Shown: positions 1 through 12,470 of the stretch, in pieces
Layout: each line of letters opens with the position of its first letter
Position numbering within the stretch: position 1 is the stretch's first letter
Assembly: GCA_018907035.1 (NCBI GenBank)
Contig: JACCIC010000136.1
Span: 902,501 to 966,500 of the forward strand
DNA: 64,000 bases
Direction of reading: 5' to 3'
Source of the DNA: Sycobia sp. Sy_11
Lineage: Eukaryota; Arthropoda; Insecta; Hymenoptera; Epichrysomallidae
The notes under the pieces: model-generated
What the model was told of the DNA's origin: nothing
Database searches by the model: none
What the model saw: the letters and a program-made list of their open reading frames with translations, nothing else
Program-made: the position numbers and the translations under genes

Positions 1-317
1 ATCATGTCGCCAGAATAAATAACTTAAGAATAAATAATTAATTATAAATAATCTTAAGACACTTTGAAGAATTCTATGGTATTTTTGCTTTGCTATCAGT
101 TAACTTGGTGCTGCAATTATAGAGGAAATAAGCGAGTAAATAAACGAGTAATCTGGATAATAATAATTATTATGATTTAAGAAATAAGCAATAATTTCAC
201 ATAAAAACCAAAATTTTATTTACTCAAATAATCGCGTTTGTATTAGGAATAATCATACTATAAATAATTTTTTAGAATTAAATAACTTTAATTAGGTTAA
301 TTATTAACTAAGTCAAA
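1..317. other. AT-rich leader upstream of a Gypsy Gag
   Basis: No coding potential is seen here. A TGG trinucleotide opens the stretch TGGTGCTGCAATTATAG at about 106. It sits where a tRNA primer-binding site would be expected ahead of the Gag start at 318, but I cannot match it to a specific tRNA. No LTR copy is visible, because the window begins too close. Confidence 0.25.
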
Positions 318-2180
318 ATGGCATCCGCACCGATCAAAGACGATATAGTGGTGAATGAAAAAAAAGGTTGAACAGTATGTTCGCCGAAATGACTAAAGAG
401 GAGCTGCTAAGAGAAGCTCCACAGCAGAACATACAATTAGATGAGTCACCAGAGGTTCTTCGTGACAGACTGACTCGACGTAAATTAGGACGTATGTTTG
501 GAAAAGACGTAGCAGAATGGAAAGATTCCGATGAATTCGGCAAAACAGAAACGGATTCAAACGAGTTATCCAATATAACGAACGTCCTCAACTCAACGAA
601 AATCGACAACAAGCTAGTAGTAGCTACGAACCCAGCCCCTGACAAACACAATCCTGAACAGGAAAAAATGGAGAACGGACAACAAGCACGCAACAGACCT
701 GCAGCAATATGCCGCTACCATGGCCAATGTTTCCATACATTTCTTCACCGCAAGGTAACCCCTCAACGACACTACCAGCGCATAGGACCAGTGTAAATCA
801 TGACAACAACCTGCTGGAGTCACGGAATAGTACCAACACCTTGGCAGCAGTGCTGCAGCAATGCTTAGTCTTAATGGACATGCAGGCGCAACAAACACCA
901 CAAGGCACACCTCCATCACATGCAAGCAGACAAGGCTCACACATCGCGTCGACTACGCGACACAGAAGCAGCACGTGCGACAGCATTGCCAAGTGCGCTT
1001 CTCTGGATGTCGGCGGATGTCGGCGAATTCATCGAAAGACTTGAAGAAACCATAAGAAGCTTGGAACTTCGAATTGAAGACGTACTAAAATTCATACGAG
1101 GAGTCCTGTGAAAAGCAGCACGTATATGAGCAAGGCCAATTTACAAAAGCTGATAAACGATGGAAGATATAAAGTCGGCATTAAGGCGTCAGACTTTTAA
1201 ACTTTGCACTGCGCTTAGAGGAGGAAATTAGAGACCGAACACAAGGACCAAATGAGTCCATCCTATTTAATAGGCATGAGAGTGCTGCTAGAAAAAACAG
1301 CACCACCACTTCCCCTCGACACGCAGGTGGACAAAATATACCGCAATCTATATCCCGAAGTTATCGACAACAGATAGAGCTGAAGAGGGAGCTTACCAAG
1401 TGGTATTAAGCATCGCCATCAGCTGACAAATGCAGGGTCACTATAGCTGTATGCTCCTCAGCTGGCTATAATCTCAGGCGATCGATCGAGAGAAGCTGCT
1501 CTGCACGATGATAAACCAAACGAGGCAATAAAGCACGTTACGCTTGCAGAACCAACAACCTCAATACTGACGACCCAGGAAGAGAGACGGCGAGATACCA
1601 CGCCGGACGAGAGGAAGCGGAACCATTCACCGCCGGTGAATAGAAGGCGATCATCGGAGAGGCAGTCCGAAAGAACTAGACGCTTCAGAAGCCCCTAACG
1701 TAAATACCATCCACCATCATCCTCCTGATCCACACATATATCCTACCGGCCACCATTAAGCCAAAACAGGAGTCCGTCACCCTAATATGGTCGATTGTAT
1801 TCACGACAGAGCCCCGAACGAGCATGCACCTCATACCATGATACGGGCGACCAATACTGATACTCTCAGCCACGTTTGGAGGATAGACGGTACTACTAGT
1901 CGTGACAGATTAGCTAGTCCTGACAGACAGTGACAAGAAAGACCTCGAACGCCATGGAATAGAGAGCCTAGGAGAAAGAGCCTTAGGCCAGATAACAGAC
2001 GATGCTGGATTTGTAGCAGACCAGGTCACTGGGCAGATCGATGCCCTGATAAACACAGACTACACTGTTTCAATTGCGGAGAAAACGATGTGACCATCTC
2101 TAACAATATTCGTTGCGGTTCCAACAGATATGTGTCGGACAATTATGAAGAAGACCGGAGAATGGAGTCTACTTCACAAC
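318..2180 (+). pseudogene. Gypsy-type Gag polyprotein remnant with two zinc knuckles
   Basis: The structural Gag of an LTR retrotransposon, decayed. An ATG at 318 (MASAPIKDD...) runs into a stop after 17 codons. A frame change then gives a 140-residue open segment from 368 whose start resembles Gag N-termini (MTKEELLREA, then a charged helix). After several more breaks, the frame at 2003 encodes a CCHC zinc knuckle, CWICSRPGHWADRC (C-x2-C-x4-H-x4-C), which in Gag binds genomic RNA. A second knuckle follows at 2066 (CFNCGENDV...), where the expected histidine is a valine. The protease and RT that should follow are absent; the sequence passes straight into a minisatellite. The Gag call rests mainly on the knuckles. 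Subfamily is not resolved. Confidence 0.65.
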
Positions 2181-2284
2181 CCCCAGTCACATGACTCCAA
2201 CGACTAGTGAAACGTAAGACGACCACCGTCCATGTGTACCAAACATAACGATGGCGTGTCGGGGCGGTGGATCACGATACCCCG

Positions 2285-2460
2285 TTGCGTCGATGACTAC
2301 GGGGAGTATTATGCTTAGTCGTAAGGAAGCAATGTTTAGGTATATCTGGACAATTTCTACGGGGAGTTTCGTGTTTAGACAGTACAAGACGATGTCCAGG
2401 TATGACGGGCTGATTTCTACAGGAAGTATTGTATTTACAATTAGAATTCGAATTTTATTT
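2285..2460 (-). repeat. Locus A of dispersed 60-bp minisatellite (20-residue peptide repeat)
   Basis: About three degenerate units of 60 bp read on the minus strand. They translate in one open frame to repeats of the form N-T-K-L-P-V-E-I-V-x-x-Y-L-D-I-V-x-Y-x-L. The same unit occurs at 37.0, 41.9 and 53.3 kb. The open frame extends over 97 codons but has no recognisable domain. It lies between the Gag remnant and the tail of a LINE. Confidence 0.7.
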
Positions 2461-2499
2461 ATTAAAACCTGAGGACTCATGCTCTTTCATAGGCCAGCA

Positions 2500-4760
2500 T
2501 AGAAATATTACAAGTATAGTCAAGCTATATATCATAACAAAAATTAGTCATAATTTCAATATCGCATATATAACAACAATTCTTAACAATATAAATATAA
2601 AAATATAACAATATAAATGTATAAAAGTAAAATATAATAACAGAAAAAAAAATAACATTACTTAAGAAGTGCTTCCGTGTAACATGAACCAAATACTAAG
2701 ATAATGTTCTCTATAGAATCGAATCAGCGCAGGCTTAAAAGCAGAGGTTTTATAAGATCTTATATGCGCTGGTATCTCATTCCACAAACGTGAAGCAGCA
2801 ATGGTGAAGGAGTACATATTGCGAGACAATCGTGCCCTATTTATAAATAGATCAATGCCAACATCACGGACCGAGGCTAAACTGATACTTTTTTTTAAAT
2901 TTTAGCTTGTTATAAATATAAAGTGATTCACCGTATCTCAGTACAGATACCAGTAGCGTAAGGTAGTCTCTACGTAGATTATTTGGTAAGATTCCTAGGG
3001 TCCTGTAGGTGGAGTAAATATGATAGGATTTTTTAAGGTCTAAAGCGAACCGAATTGCTGCGTTCTTACAGCGATATAACTTCAGCATCAGTTCGGCGGA
3101 AAAGTCAAGAAAGAGAGAACAACAATATTCTAAGTATGGGAAGACGAGCTGCTGAGTAAGTCTTACTTTTAACTGACGTCTAAAGCAGTTACTGCGTAAT
3201 CTTGCTAATGCTGCAAAACATTTCCTTGCGGTGAGCATGCATTGCGGGGCACATGTTAAGGAGCTATCGAAGGTAATACCGAGTATTTTAATATTATTCG
3301 TGTACGCAACGCTATTGTGGTTTAACTGAAGTGACGTGAAATCAGAGATAGGCAGTCGATTCATAAAGTTCCTAGTACCTAACCAAATAGATTGTGTTTT
3401 ACTGGCGTTGATAGAAAGGCCATTAGAAGTCGCCCAAATAAATAGATTATGAATGTCAATGTTCATTTTTGCAATTATTATTTCCAAAACACTAAACTTC
3501 CCGCTAATGTAAATAGCAAAATCGTCAGCATAGAGGTGATATTTACTATATTGGAGAGATAATGGAGCATCATTAATAAATAAAGAGAACAGAGATGGAG
3601 CAAGCAAGCTACCTTGCGGAACCCCAGACGTGCGAGTCATAATAGAGGAATTTTCACCCGAGGTTGAGCTTACGTATTGTTTCCTGTTATATAAAACTGA
3701 CGCAATCCAGTTAACGAAGTATCAGAAAAACCAAAGTGTTCCAGTTTTCTGCATAATAAAGGTACATTAACCAAGTCAAAAGCTCGAGAAAATTTAATCG
3801 CTACCAAGAGTACAATTTCTTTGTTATCGTGCTATGTTCTAAGACCCGACTGGTAGTCTAGTATCTTATTTTCGGTGATAAATCCGGAAATTTGCTTATA
3901 TGCAACACGTTCTAGAATTTTTGATGTAGCGCAGAGTATGTTAATCGGTCTATAATGACTCATTTCAAGTGGCGTTTGACATTTAGGTATTGGAATAACC
4001 TTTGCAATTTTCGAAGTAGTTGGGAATATTCCTGATAGTAAGGAAGAATTATAGATATGTACAAGTGTGGGTAAAATTATTGGCAGACAAGATAATTTAT
4101 TGGGATGTTATAAATCCTATGAGCATTAGTAATAATAGCTTCGATAACTTCTATCGGTTCAATGAGACGAAAAAAGAATCGAATATCTGAGGGTATTCTC
4201 ACAGTAGGTCTTTGATCGGCGAGTGCACTATCTTGATTATCAGCAAGAAAAATGAAAATCATGAAAAATTTTTTGAGATCGCCAATACTAGTAGGAAGTG
4301 GAAATGTTTGCTTAACCTTAGATGTAACACCCATTTTATTAATTTCCATCGCTCTGTTTTTCCATTACTCTTAATTTCCATTATTTCTAGCTGTTAACAA
4401 ATTATTTGCGTAGTGATGTGATGCATTACGAGTAGCCGTTTTAACTTTATTAGATAGAGTCTTGTACGTAGAAAGGTCAGTGGGGCGGTTAAATTTCCTG
4501 CACGAAGTCAATGCTCTGTTTCTGGATTTAATAAGTTTGTTAATATCATGAGTGAACCATGGAGCGGATTTGCTAGTTTTTCGAGTGATAGTAGCATAGA
4601 TTATAGAAAAGCGAAACTTTCTCATTTACATTATTAGAGTGATCAATGGTACTCCACTCAATATGACTAAGATCCTTTAAAAAGGCATTAATTTCAAAAT
4701 GACGAAATTGACGAACGGTAGATTTTGTTATAGACGTTTGTGGAACCGGAAGAGATATGT
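2500..4760 (-). pseudogene. Non-LTR retrotransposon (LINE) reverse transcriptase, 5'-truncated
   Basis: Target-primed reverse transcriptase ORF2 remnant. Reading 5' to 3' on the minus strand: a linker segment (about 4700-4370) with APWFTHDINKL...SRNRAL; a second segment (4349-4077); the palm N-terminal half, interrupted by stops (4070-3650, with YRPINILCA visible); then a 258-residue open stretch from 3640 with SGVPQGS, the catalytic YADD box, and the thumb. After a frameshift near 2864 the C-terminal part continues to about 2660 (SRLWNEIPAHIRS...). An A/T-rich 3' tail reaches about 2500. The endonuclease domain is missing, typical of 5' truncation during retrotransposition. I place it in the jockey/R1-like group by general feel only. 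Multiple frameshifts make it dead. Confidence 0.85.
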
Positions 4761-5270
4761 CACACAGACGCGTATCATGTCTGCCCTGGGCCTATCTGCG
4801 CAGGGCTCATGCGGTCCGCACGTGATGGCTGCGCGTCACAAAGACAGCACCGCGCGCTCATTCCGACGGCGCACCTCCGCTTCGATTTCAGTACGGAAAA
4901 GCAGGCAACCCCGTTACAATATATATACATATATATTACATCTGAAAATTTGTTTATGTGTGTATATGTTTTATTTGTATTTTATTTTTTATATGTGTTT
5001 TATTGTAGAATGTTGTATTGAGAGTTACACTTAGATTTACATTTGTTTTATGATATCCGTTTATCAGCTGATGGAGAAAACAATCAAATGAATACCTATT
5101 TATATTCAGTTATAAAAAATAAATAATACAATTATTATCTTTTTATTAAAATCTCTAACTGAAATAATTTATTAATTTTTAACCCCATAAATCTGAAATA
5201 AACTTTGAAGTCAATTTTTGTTAATAAGTGTTGACTAGCGGGGCAGCTGACGGAACCTTCTTATGTTTAT
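4760..5270. other. Intergenic: GC-rich patch then AT-rich spacer
   Basis: Positions 4760-4920 are unusually GC-rich for this window (several CGCGC and GGCGCACC runs). From 4920 the sequence turns to TA-rich low complexity. A 111-codon open frame (4699-5034) spans this boundary but has no recognisable domain. I see no gene here. Confidence 0.4.
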
Positions 5271-5271
5271 T

Positions 5272-5960
5272 ATAGAATTATTCGTATTCGATGAAAAGAA
5301 AAACAAACAAGTACTTGCGATACCAGGACGCAAGGCCTAGAAACCGACGGAGCTGTTTCAAGCTCTTTGGTGCGGCGTAAGTTAAAATTGGTGCAATCTT
5401 ATCCGGGTCGGGTCGAAACACATTACGATCCACGAGGAGCCCAAGAAATCGTACCTGTGCAAATCCGAATTTACTCTTCTGCCTATTGATAGTTAGGCCC
5501 GCATCAGAAATTCGTCGCAGAATGTACTCAAGCAACTTGAGGTACTCGTTAGAGTTCTCCGTAGCTTGTTGTTTAACTACTGAAAGGTGACAGGCCCACC
5601 GGCGTCACCAGACGGCATGAGGATCCTTTCAAACAGCCCCATGCCTGGGACCGAAAAGGCAGAGATGTACCGTAATTCCTCCTGAAGAGGGACTTGGTGA
5701 TAGGCGCTGCCGAGGTCCAGTGTGGAGATATATTGCGCATTTCGCATTTTCCGTAAGATTGCGTCCATGTATGGGAGCGCTGACCTTGGACACGGAGTTC
5801 AATTTGCGATAGTCCACGCAGAATTAGTAGCTCCCGTCGCTCTTGTGAATCATTACGACGGAGCTAGACCACTCGTTGGTCGATCGGCGAATCATGTCTT
5901 TATCGAGCATTTTGCGCACTTGCGCATACATTTCCAGCTCTATCTTCTGAGAGACCGGGT
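5272..5960 (-). pseudogene. Gypsy-type reverse transcriptase fragment
   Basis: The RT of an LTR retrotransposon, directly continuing the protease segment at 5940-6584 on the same strand. The N-terminal half reads DYRKLNSVSK, then in another frame STLDLGSAYHQVPL, the standard Gypsy palm motifs. The catalytic YxDD segment is lost at about 5540-5600. After a jump, the connection domain reads ISDAGLTINRQKSKFGF...FLGLLVDRN...LKQLRRFLGLASWYRKYL, the hallmark hand-off from RT to RNase H. The match ends at about 5280 and no RNase H or integrase follows. Several frameshifts. Confidence 0.85.
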
Positions 5961-6584
5961 CTTAATCAGCTTAGCATCGCCGACGTCGATCAAGTGGTCA
6001 GTCAGATGCGTGCAGCCCAGAGGCTGGTCAGCCACAGATAGTATCCAGTCGAATAGTTCCTTGAGGGCTCGATGTTGACTATCGTCAATATCAGCTAAGC
6101 CTGTAGAGGCAAGCGAATACGTCGAGGTAACCGAGACGGTGCAAAGTTGTAGTGGAACGAAATCAGCAGCACTCTCGATCGATATGATATTGTCGCGCAG
6201 GTGGATGACCGCATTGAAAGCGTTGTAGAAGTCTGCACCGAGCAGACAGTCATTTTCCAAGTCTCGAATTATGGTAACGTCTAACTTCATTTCGACGTCT
6301 GCAATTGCAAACGGAAGGGCCACCTGGCCTACTATCGGTTCAATTTTTCCCGTGGCGAGTCGGGCGCCAGATCTGGGAAAGGGTCGAACTAGCCAACTGA
6401 GGACAGAGGCAATCTGCTGGCTGATTGGTCCGAGAGCTGTGTGAGGAGCTCCTGCATCAATCAGTGCAGGAATGCAAAACTCACCTATACCCATCTGTAC
6501 CCACCATCGTGGATACCGATCGTGGTCGACATTTGCGATTAAGTCAGCGGAGTCACGGTGGTGATGCTCCTCTTTTATAACCAA
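5940..6584 (-). pseudogene. Gypsy-type retroviral-like aspartic protease segment
   Basis: An open stretch of about 214 codons upstream of the RT. The protease core begins FCIPALIDAGAPHTALG, where DAG stands in place of the catalytic D-T/S-G triad, so activity is doubtful. A later ENDCLLGADFYNAFNAVI fits the C-terminal G-x-D/N-[FY]-[LIM] region of retropepsins. The tail of the segment (DDSQHRALKELFDWI...) leads into the RT N-terminus. The length without a stop suggests this copy is not the oldest in the window. Confidence 0.75.
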
Positions 6585-6659
6585 GGGGAGGCAATCATCA
6601 TTACCCTGTATCCTCGCAGCTGCCTACTGATCTTCAGCGATGTCAAGGAGCGTAGGGGC

Positions 6660-7250
6660 GAGTTGGACCTCAATTACTCGCCTTTAGGCAAGATATGGCC
6701 AACTACAACCCCAGCACAGGAACCGTGCATAAGCACCTACCGTCTCACTTTTATCTCAGTTGCTAATTAGCTTGCGTATGAGCTTTCCTCTGAAGGGTGG
6801 CTTTAGACGAGGTCGACGCTCTGCTCTTTCCTGTATGCGGCAACCTCGGGTGTGAGTTGCAACTGCTCCTCTTTGCGATAAAAGCTACGACGTCTGGTGC
6901 CTCTAAATCACGGGAGGTGGCTCTAAAGACCGCCTCTTGCAAGACTTTTCGCACTAAAGCTCTGAATTTTGGATTTAGGATCGTCAACAAGTTGACGAGT
7001 CACGTAGTCACGTTCGGCTTGCATTTGGCCTGTGTACGCCGCTGTGCTTCGTTAATCATCTCAGTTTGGAAGCCTCGGTCGATCACGTAGCAGCTCCGGA
7101 TCGCGTGGCAGAACACTTGCCACGTGGTCCAATCTTTCCGGGACCGACGGTACCAGTGTAAGACGACACTGTCCTGGGGCTCCATCATTGTATTCAGCAT
7201 GTCCTCGTCCGTGAGCAGCATCAACCTACGACATTTCGCGATCAAAAAAA
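6660..7250 (-). pseudogene. Gypsy-type Gag fragment
   Basis: Two minus-strand segments (7245-7000 and 6990-6763) match the capsid-like part of insect Gypsy Gag in feel: a tryptophan-rich piece (VLHWYRRSRKDWTTWQVFCHAI), a run with ...NEAQRRTQ, then LNPKFRALVRKVLQEAVF. A Cys-rich CWGCSWPY near 6700-6730 may be a broken zinc knuckle. It lies immediately upstream of the protease and RT on the same strand, giving the expected Gag-PR-RT order. No LTR found. Confidence 0.6.
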
Positions 7251-9379
7251 CAAAGTTTGTTCTTTATTTATAAGTTCACAAAAAAGAAATCAATTAATTA
7301 TAATTGTTAAGTAAAATGGAAAATTAATTAATTAACTAAATGCAAGACAAATTTCTCGGTAATATTCCAGCAATTGGAAAAATAGCAAAAACAACGAAAA
7401 TGAATTACACATACAATTAACCACTTCAAAAAAAATTTTCAAAAGAGAGAAGTTATTAATTAGTTAATTAATTAATAAATATTAAATTAGTTAATAAATT
7501 AAATAATACCAGTAAATAACCCGTTGAGCGATGCTTATTTAACGGTTGTTACAACAAGACAGAACACACAACAAAAAATTTCGTATGTTTTATCATGAAA
7601 GAAGAAAAGGAAAAAGAAAAAAATGTTGTGAATTGTTATTTCATTGTTCATTAATTAAATTATTATCATATTTTAATTAATTATTATTGAATAAAATTTA
7701 TTTAATTATTATTTAACAAAATTTCATTAATTATTGTTTGACCATATTTAATTAATTATTATTTAATTTAATGATTAATATGTTATTTAATTATCACTCA
7801 ATTGTTACCTTCAATTATATCTGCTACTAATAATTTGTAGAATATATCGATTTTACTTATTATTCATTTTCCTGATACAAATGATGAAACTCTGTAGTGT
7901 CAAGAACCAATGGATAGCGAGATCAAGAGTGCAAAAATGACTAAAGCAAAAAAAATAAATAAAAACAATTTTTTGTTATCGCAACAAAAGTAAAAAAAAA
8001 ACTGAATAGTTTATTTTTAGTGATCTTGTATTTTGGAAGAATTTTGTTTTTCAAAATTTTCAAAGATTTACAGTTTCGAATTTTCGATTTTTCCAAAAAA
8101 CGAAAGGAGAAATAAAGTTTCACGAAAAAAACTCCATTTTTTATATATTTTATTATTATTATTATATATTTTTTATATGTATTATTATCCTATTTTTCCA
8201 AAAAGAGGAAAGAAAAAATTTTAAATAGAACAAAAACTTTGGTTTTTGTACTTTTCGAAAAAAAATACAAATATACAGAAACACAAAAAGGGAAAACCAA
8301 AAAGCGAAAACGCAAAAAAAAAAAAAAAATAAATAAATTTTGATTTAGTTATTTTCTAAAAAAAAGAAAAACTTTTGCGTGAGCCTCTGCGTATCTATAG
8401 TGTAGAGTCTCGCTGGTCTGAGTGTGTATGTACACAAGTCGGCGACTTCACAAAATTTTATATTATTCGCGTAGCGGCTATACAGTTCGATTTGTCACGA
8501 TATGCTCTTTGTGTGAAGTATTTATATAAAATAGATATTATCTGTATTCACACGTGTATTAATAAATTAACATACACATATATGATAACAAATTAAATAA
8601 ATAAATAATAAAATAGATTTTACAATATTATTTATATATGTTATCTATCATATATTCATATTAGCCTAGTATCGCATGTTCGTATTACATTAATAAGTGT
8701 ATGTATTTATGTGTATGTGTATATATCAGAATATAAAAACTAGCCTTAAATATTATATTTATATTCAAATGTTGTTAGCATTTATATTAAATATATCTAT
8801 TAATCGAAATCAATATAATTATTTCTATCAACTTAATTAACCATTTTATTTGTCAAATTAATATAATTATTACTCGAAAAGCCGCACGAATATTATACTT
8901 TCGTGTTTCGATGTACCTTTAATTTGTGCTGCTTTTCTGCCACTTTCGCTTATCTGGCAGTGGCCTTGACCGCTCGTATATATATGTTTACATAGAGCAT
9001 AATTCATTTTTTAATGTACATGTTATACTTTCTACAAAATGTTTACTTAATTTTTTTAATTACACAAAAATATTGCCATGTTATGAGAAAAAATTTTTTT
9101 GTGATATAAATACAAAAATTAATTATTTTTCAGCTTCATATACTTAAGAAGATTACATTTAATAAAATATAATATTGATCTGGCAAATCACATATTACAA
9201 CCAATACGATAAATAAATTGTTCTAATATAAGTATGTTATATATACATGCATATACAATTCATTGAGATTCATAAATTATTTTGACAACGTACAATAAGT
9301 CATATAAAATTAAAACGGCTTCAGAAATGAAGAACAGCCCAATAACATTTGTGAAAACTTTATTATAGAAGAGAGTGCT
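7251..9379. other. AT-rich spacer, no gene seen
   Basis: Very AT-rich, with repeated TTAATTAATT-type tracts (7260-7800) and A-rich runs (7900-8350, including a run of about 15 A near 8315). Short open frames here have the composition of translated homopolymer and no domain. I see nothing I can name. Confidence 0.5.
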
Positions 9380-9388
9380 GATTTTGAA

Positions 9389-11767
9389 ATGGAAGAAACA
9401 GCACCAAAATCGAAAGAACCCGCATTCCCCGAGGAATCCCGTAATTTCAAGATAAACAAAGTTCAAGCAGAACCAAGAGTTTATCCATCTGGGAAAAAAT
9501 TATTTTTTAATATAGAAAAAGAAGATGTCGAAAGACATTATTTAAGTGTGGAACGTGAAAATGATAATTTTGAACAGATAATTCCAGAGAGTGAAAGTAT
9601 TTCTGACTCCGCTACTGATATTCAAGAATTAAAAAGAAAAATTGTAGCGTTATAGTAGCAAGTGAAATCATTAAACACATTATTAAAATTGATAAAACAA
9701 CTATTAAGCGAATCAAAGAGAAATTCCAGAAGCGTGTATATCGTAAAGCAAATATACCGTCTTTGGCGAAAACACTTGTAAAGTTGCAGTTTCAAAAAGA
9801 TCACAGCACATACACAGACAAGGAAAAAGATTTTGCAAAGCAGTTATATTATTACTCTTCATCTTGCTATTCTCGTTTACGAAATGCTGGTATAATTTTA
9901 CCATGTGAATCGTCTGTAAGATCTTAGGTTTCAGAATACGACATTATTCCAGGAATTAATAATCTTATTTTGAAAAAAGTCGCAGAGAATTTAGATCGCC
10001 TTCTACGCGATGAACGTGTATGTGCTTTGAAATTTGATGAAATAGCAATTAAAGCCATTGAAGAATATTCAAAGAAGCAAGATTTAATCAAAGGTCTTGT
10101 TGATATGGGGAACAATTCGCGAATAAATAAAATTGGAAAACATTCTTTATTTTTTTACTTAGATAGCTTAAATGCTAAGAATGCGTGGCGGCAATTAGTT
10201 TTTTTCGGATTTAATGAGAATGGAGCAAGCGCAAAGCAACTTCATGAAATAGTTCTCCAGCTGATACGAGACCTTCGATCAGTCGGTATTGATGTGCGTG
10301 CAATCATTTGCGATCAAGGTAGTAACAATCGAAGATTGTTTAAATTATTAAACGTAACAACTCAAGAACCATATTTTATTATTAATGATGTTAAGATTTA
10401 CGCTATCTACGATTGGGCCCATTTAATTAAAAGTCTGAGAGCACAATTAAGAACGCATGAGAGTATTTATATTAATTAATAAAGTATTGCCTCTTTTGAT
10501 GATTTGAAAAAGACTAGGCAATTAAATAGAACTCATGGTGCTAGAATTTCTTTCCGAAACGCATTTTAACCCGAATTCATATGATGCTATAAAGCTAAAT
10601 TACGCATTTCAATTATGTATAGCTTACGCTATGAGACTTGCTGGTATTCATAATACAACCAGTGTTTCAAGGATAGGTCGGTGCCAGCAGGTTTTTATTA
10701 TTGATGCATGTAATACATATTATTTGCACACGATGTATCAGCAAAAGCGTCCATTAACCGAAAACAATAAAGAAATGCTGCTGAAACTTCAAAGTTTAGT
10801 AGATTGGTCAGAGCAATGGAATATAAAAAAATGGTTTTGAAAAACCACAAGGTTTTTTGGGTATTCCGTTGACGGTGCGAGTTTTATTAAGTTTATTCAC
10901 CGACCTCAACATTTCCTTTCCTGGCTTTCAACTAGCAACAGGTCATTGTAATCAAGACTCTGTTGAGCATGTACATTTCAATCTTCGTGGCAGAAATGAA
11001 TTTAATGTAAACCTATTCTGCGAAATGTACAAATTGACTTTCAGACATATTTTGTCGACCGATTTTATTCAGACGAGTAAAAAGGTTAATACAAACTATG
11101 AAGAAAGTCAATCATTGATTGCAGATACAGGAAAAGAAATAGGGAATCTGCAAAACTTTTTACCTGAGTATGATGAAGACGAAGCTGCTGAAATTCAGGA
11201 AATTGAAGATATTACAGAATTGATTGATCCGCCTTTTGAATTACATTGTAGTTATGGTTTAGATAAAAAAATTAAAATATATATATGAGGCTAATGCCAT
11301 TACCTATGTTGCCGAATATGTAGCTCTTACATGTCATAAAAAAATTAAATGAAAGTATGTATTAAAATTTTTATTAAAATTGCAGCTGAATCAACGATCG
11401 ATCATGAAATATATATTAATTTTGGACAATACGAGAATTTTGATATGCCAAGTAAAGCATCTTTTTATTTAATAAGACCAACCGATGAATTTCTAAGTAC
11501 AGTAAATTGCCATTTAGAAGGATTTCATAGATTTTATAAAAGTGTAAGGCACAAAACTAATTTTTTAGACCATTTAGTTGAAAATATTGAAGCTTTAACA
11601 AGTAAACAATATCCAGATTGGTTTAATCAAGAAAAGAGTTGCTATGAACATAGAATAAGTGAGCTCAAATTCTTAATATTAGTTAAAATATATGCAAAAA
11701 CCCGTGAATATAATAACAGTAGGAGAAATGCGTCAAAATTAAATATGCAAAATAAAATAAATTAGAA
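9389..11767 (+). pseudogene. P-element / THAP9-like transposase, broken
   Basis: Transposase of the P superfamily (RNase H-like DDE fold, with an insertion domain and GTP dependence known for the family). The N-terminal linker segment is at 9389-9655. The central catalytic domain (9970-10479, 169 codons) holds VCALKFDEIAIK, VRAIICDQGSNNRRLFK and KIYAIYDWAHLIKSLR, which are the conserved D-containing blocks. 10535-10840 holds the insertion region, and 10857-11288 holds ATGHCNQDSVEHVHFNLRGR, another signature. The C-terminal part (11349-11765) reads KSVRHKTNFLDHLVENIEAL. Pieces are separated by stops at about 9653, 9925, 10477, 10838 and 11287. No N-terminal THAP zinc finger is visible, and I could not find terminal inverted repeats. 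Long surviving frames suggest moderate age. Confidence 0.85.
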
Positions 11768-12238
11768 ATTTAAATATTGTGTAATAAGTTGTAAATAATG
11801 CTTGCTAAAGATTAGTTACTAAAGATTTATTTAATTTAAAATTTTTTGCAAATGTTTTTATTTTTTACGATAAATTGAACAAACCATGATCCTTATGGAC
11901 TTTGCATGGATTTAGGTATAAATATTCAATTTCTGTCTAATGCTGTTACAATATTCGTAACTAATTCTCAAAAAATCATAAATAATCAGAAAAATAGTGT
12001 GGGGGAACTTTTTTGGAACTAAACAGGATACAGCCACACCACTCACATTTTTTCGGCGTGCTCTGAAAGTTCATTATTTTTTTCTGCAGATACTTAATAT
12101 ATGATAATACTATCATAGGTAAAATTATTTGGGTAATATATTTTTATGCATTGAGTATTTTTTACATAAGTAGTATTTAACTATTTGATAAGTCGGATAT
12201 GTCACTATCTCGGGCAAAGCCTAGGGAAATACTAGTGT
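11768..12238. other. 3' flank of the P-like element, AT-rich
   Basis: Mostly AT-rich. A short G-rich block (GTGGGGGAACTTTTTTGGAA) at about 11999 could belong to the terminal region of the P-like element, but no inverted partner is found upstream. 12190-12240 carries a GGGCAAAGCC-containing motif related in inverted orientation to one at about 36.93 kb. Confidence 0.3.
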
Positions 12239-12252
12239 ATATATAAATATAA

Positions 12253-12324
<72 letters not shown>

Positions 12325-12350
12325 TTATATATACATATATAATATATACA

Positions 12351-12381
<31 letters not shown>

Positions 12382-12470
12382 TTATATTTATATATACATA
12401 TATAATATATACATATATATATATATATATTTATATTTATATTTATATTTATATATACATTAACATACAC
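12239..12470. repeat. Compound TA / TATTTA tandem repeat with higher-order unit
   Basis: (TA)n is interleaved with TTTATATTTATA blocks and the phrase TACATATATAATATATACAT. The block of TATTTATA units plus that phrase plus (TA)n occurs twice in direct order (about 12310-12375 and 12376-12450), so this is a higher-order repeat rather than a simple dinucleotide. Confidence 0.85.

Noticed and set aside
1..317. 5' LTR of the first Gypsy element
   Set aside because: No second copy in the window and no clear LTR end; only a weak primer-site candidate.
12177..12470. 97-codon frame of alternating Tyr, Ile and Lys
   Set aside because: Pure translation of TA/TTTATA repeats.
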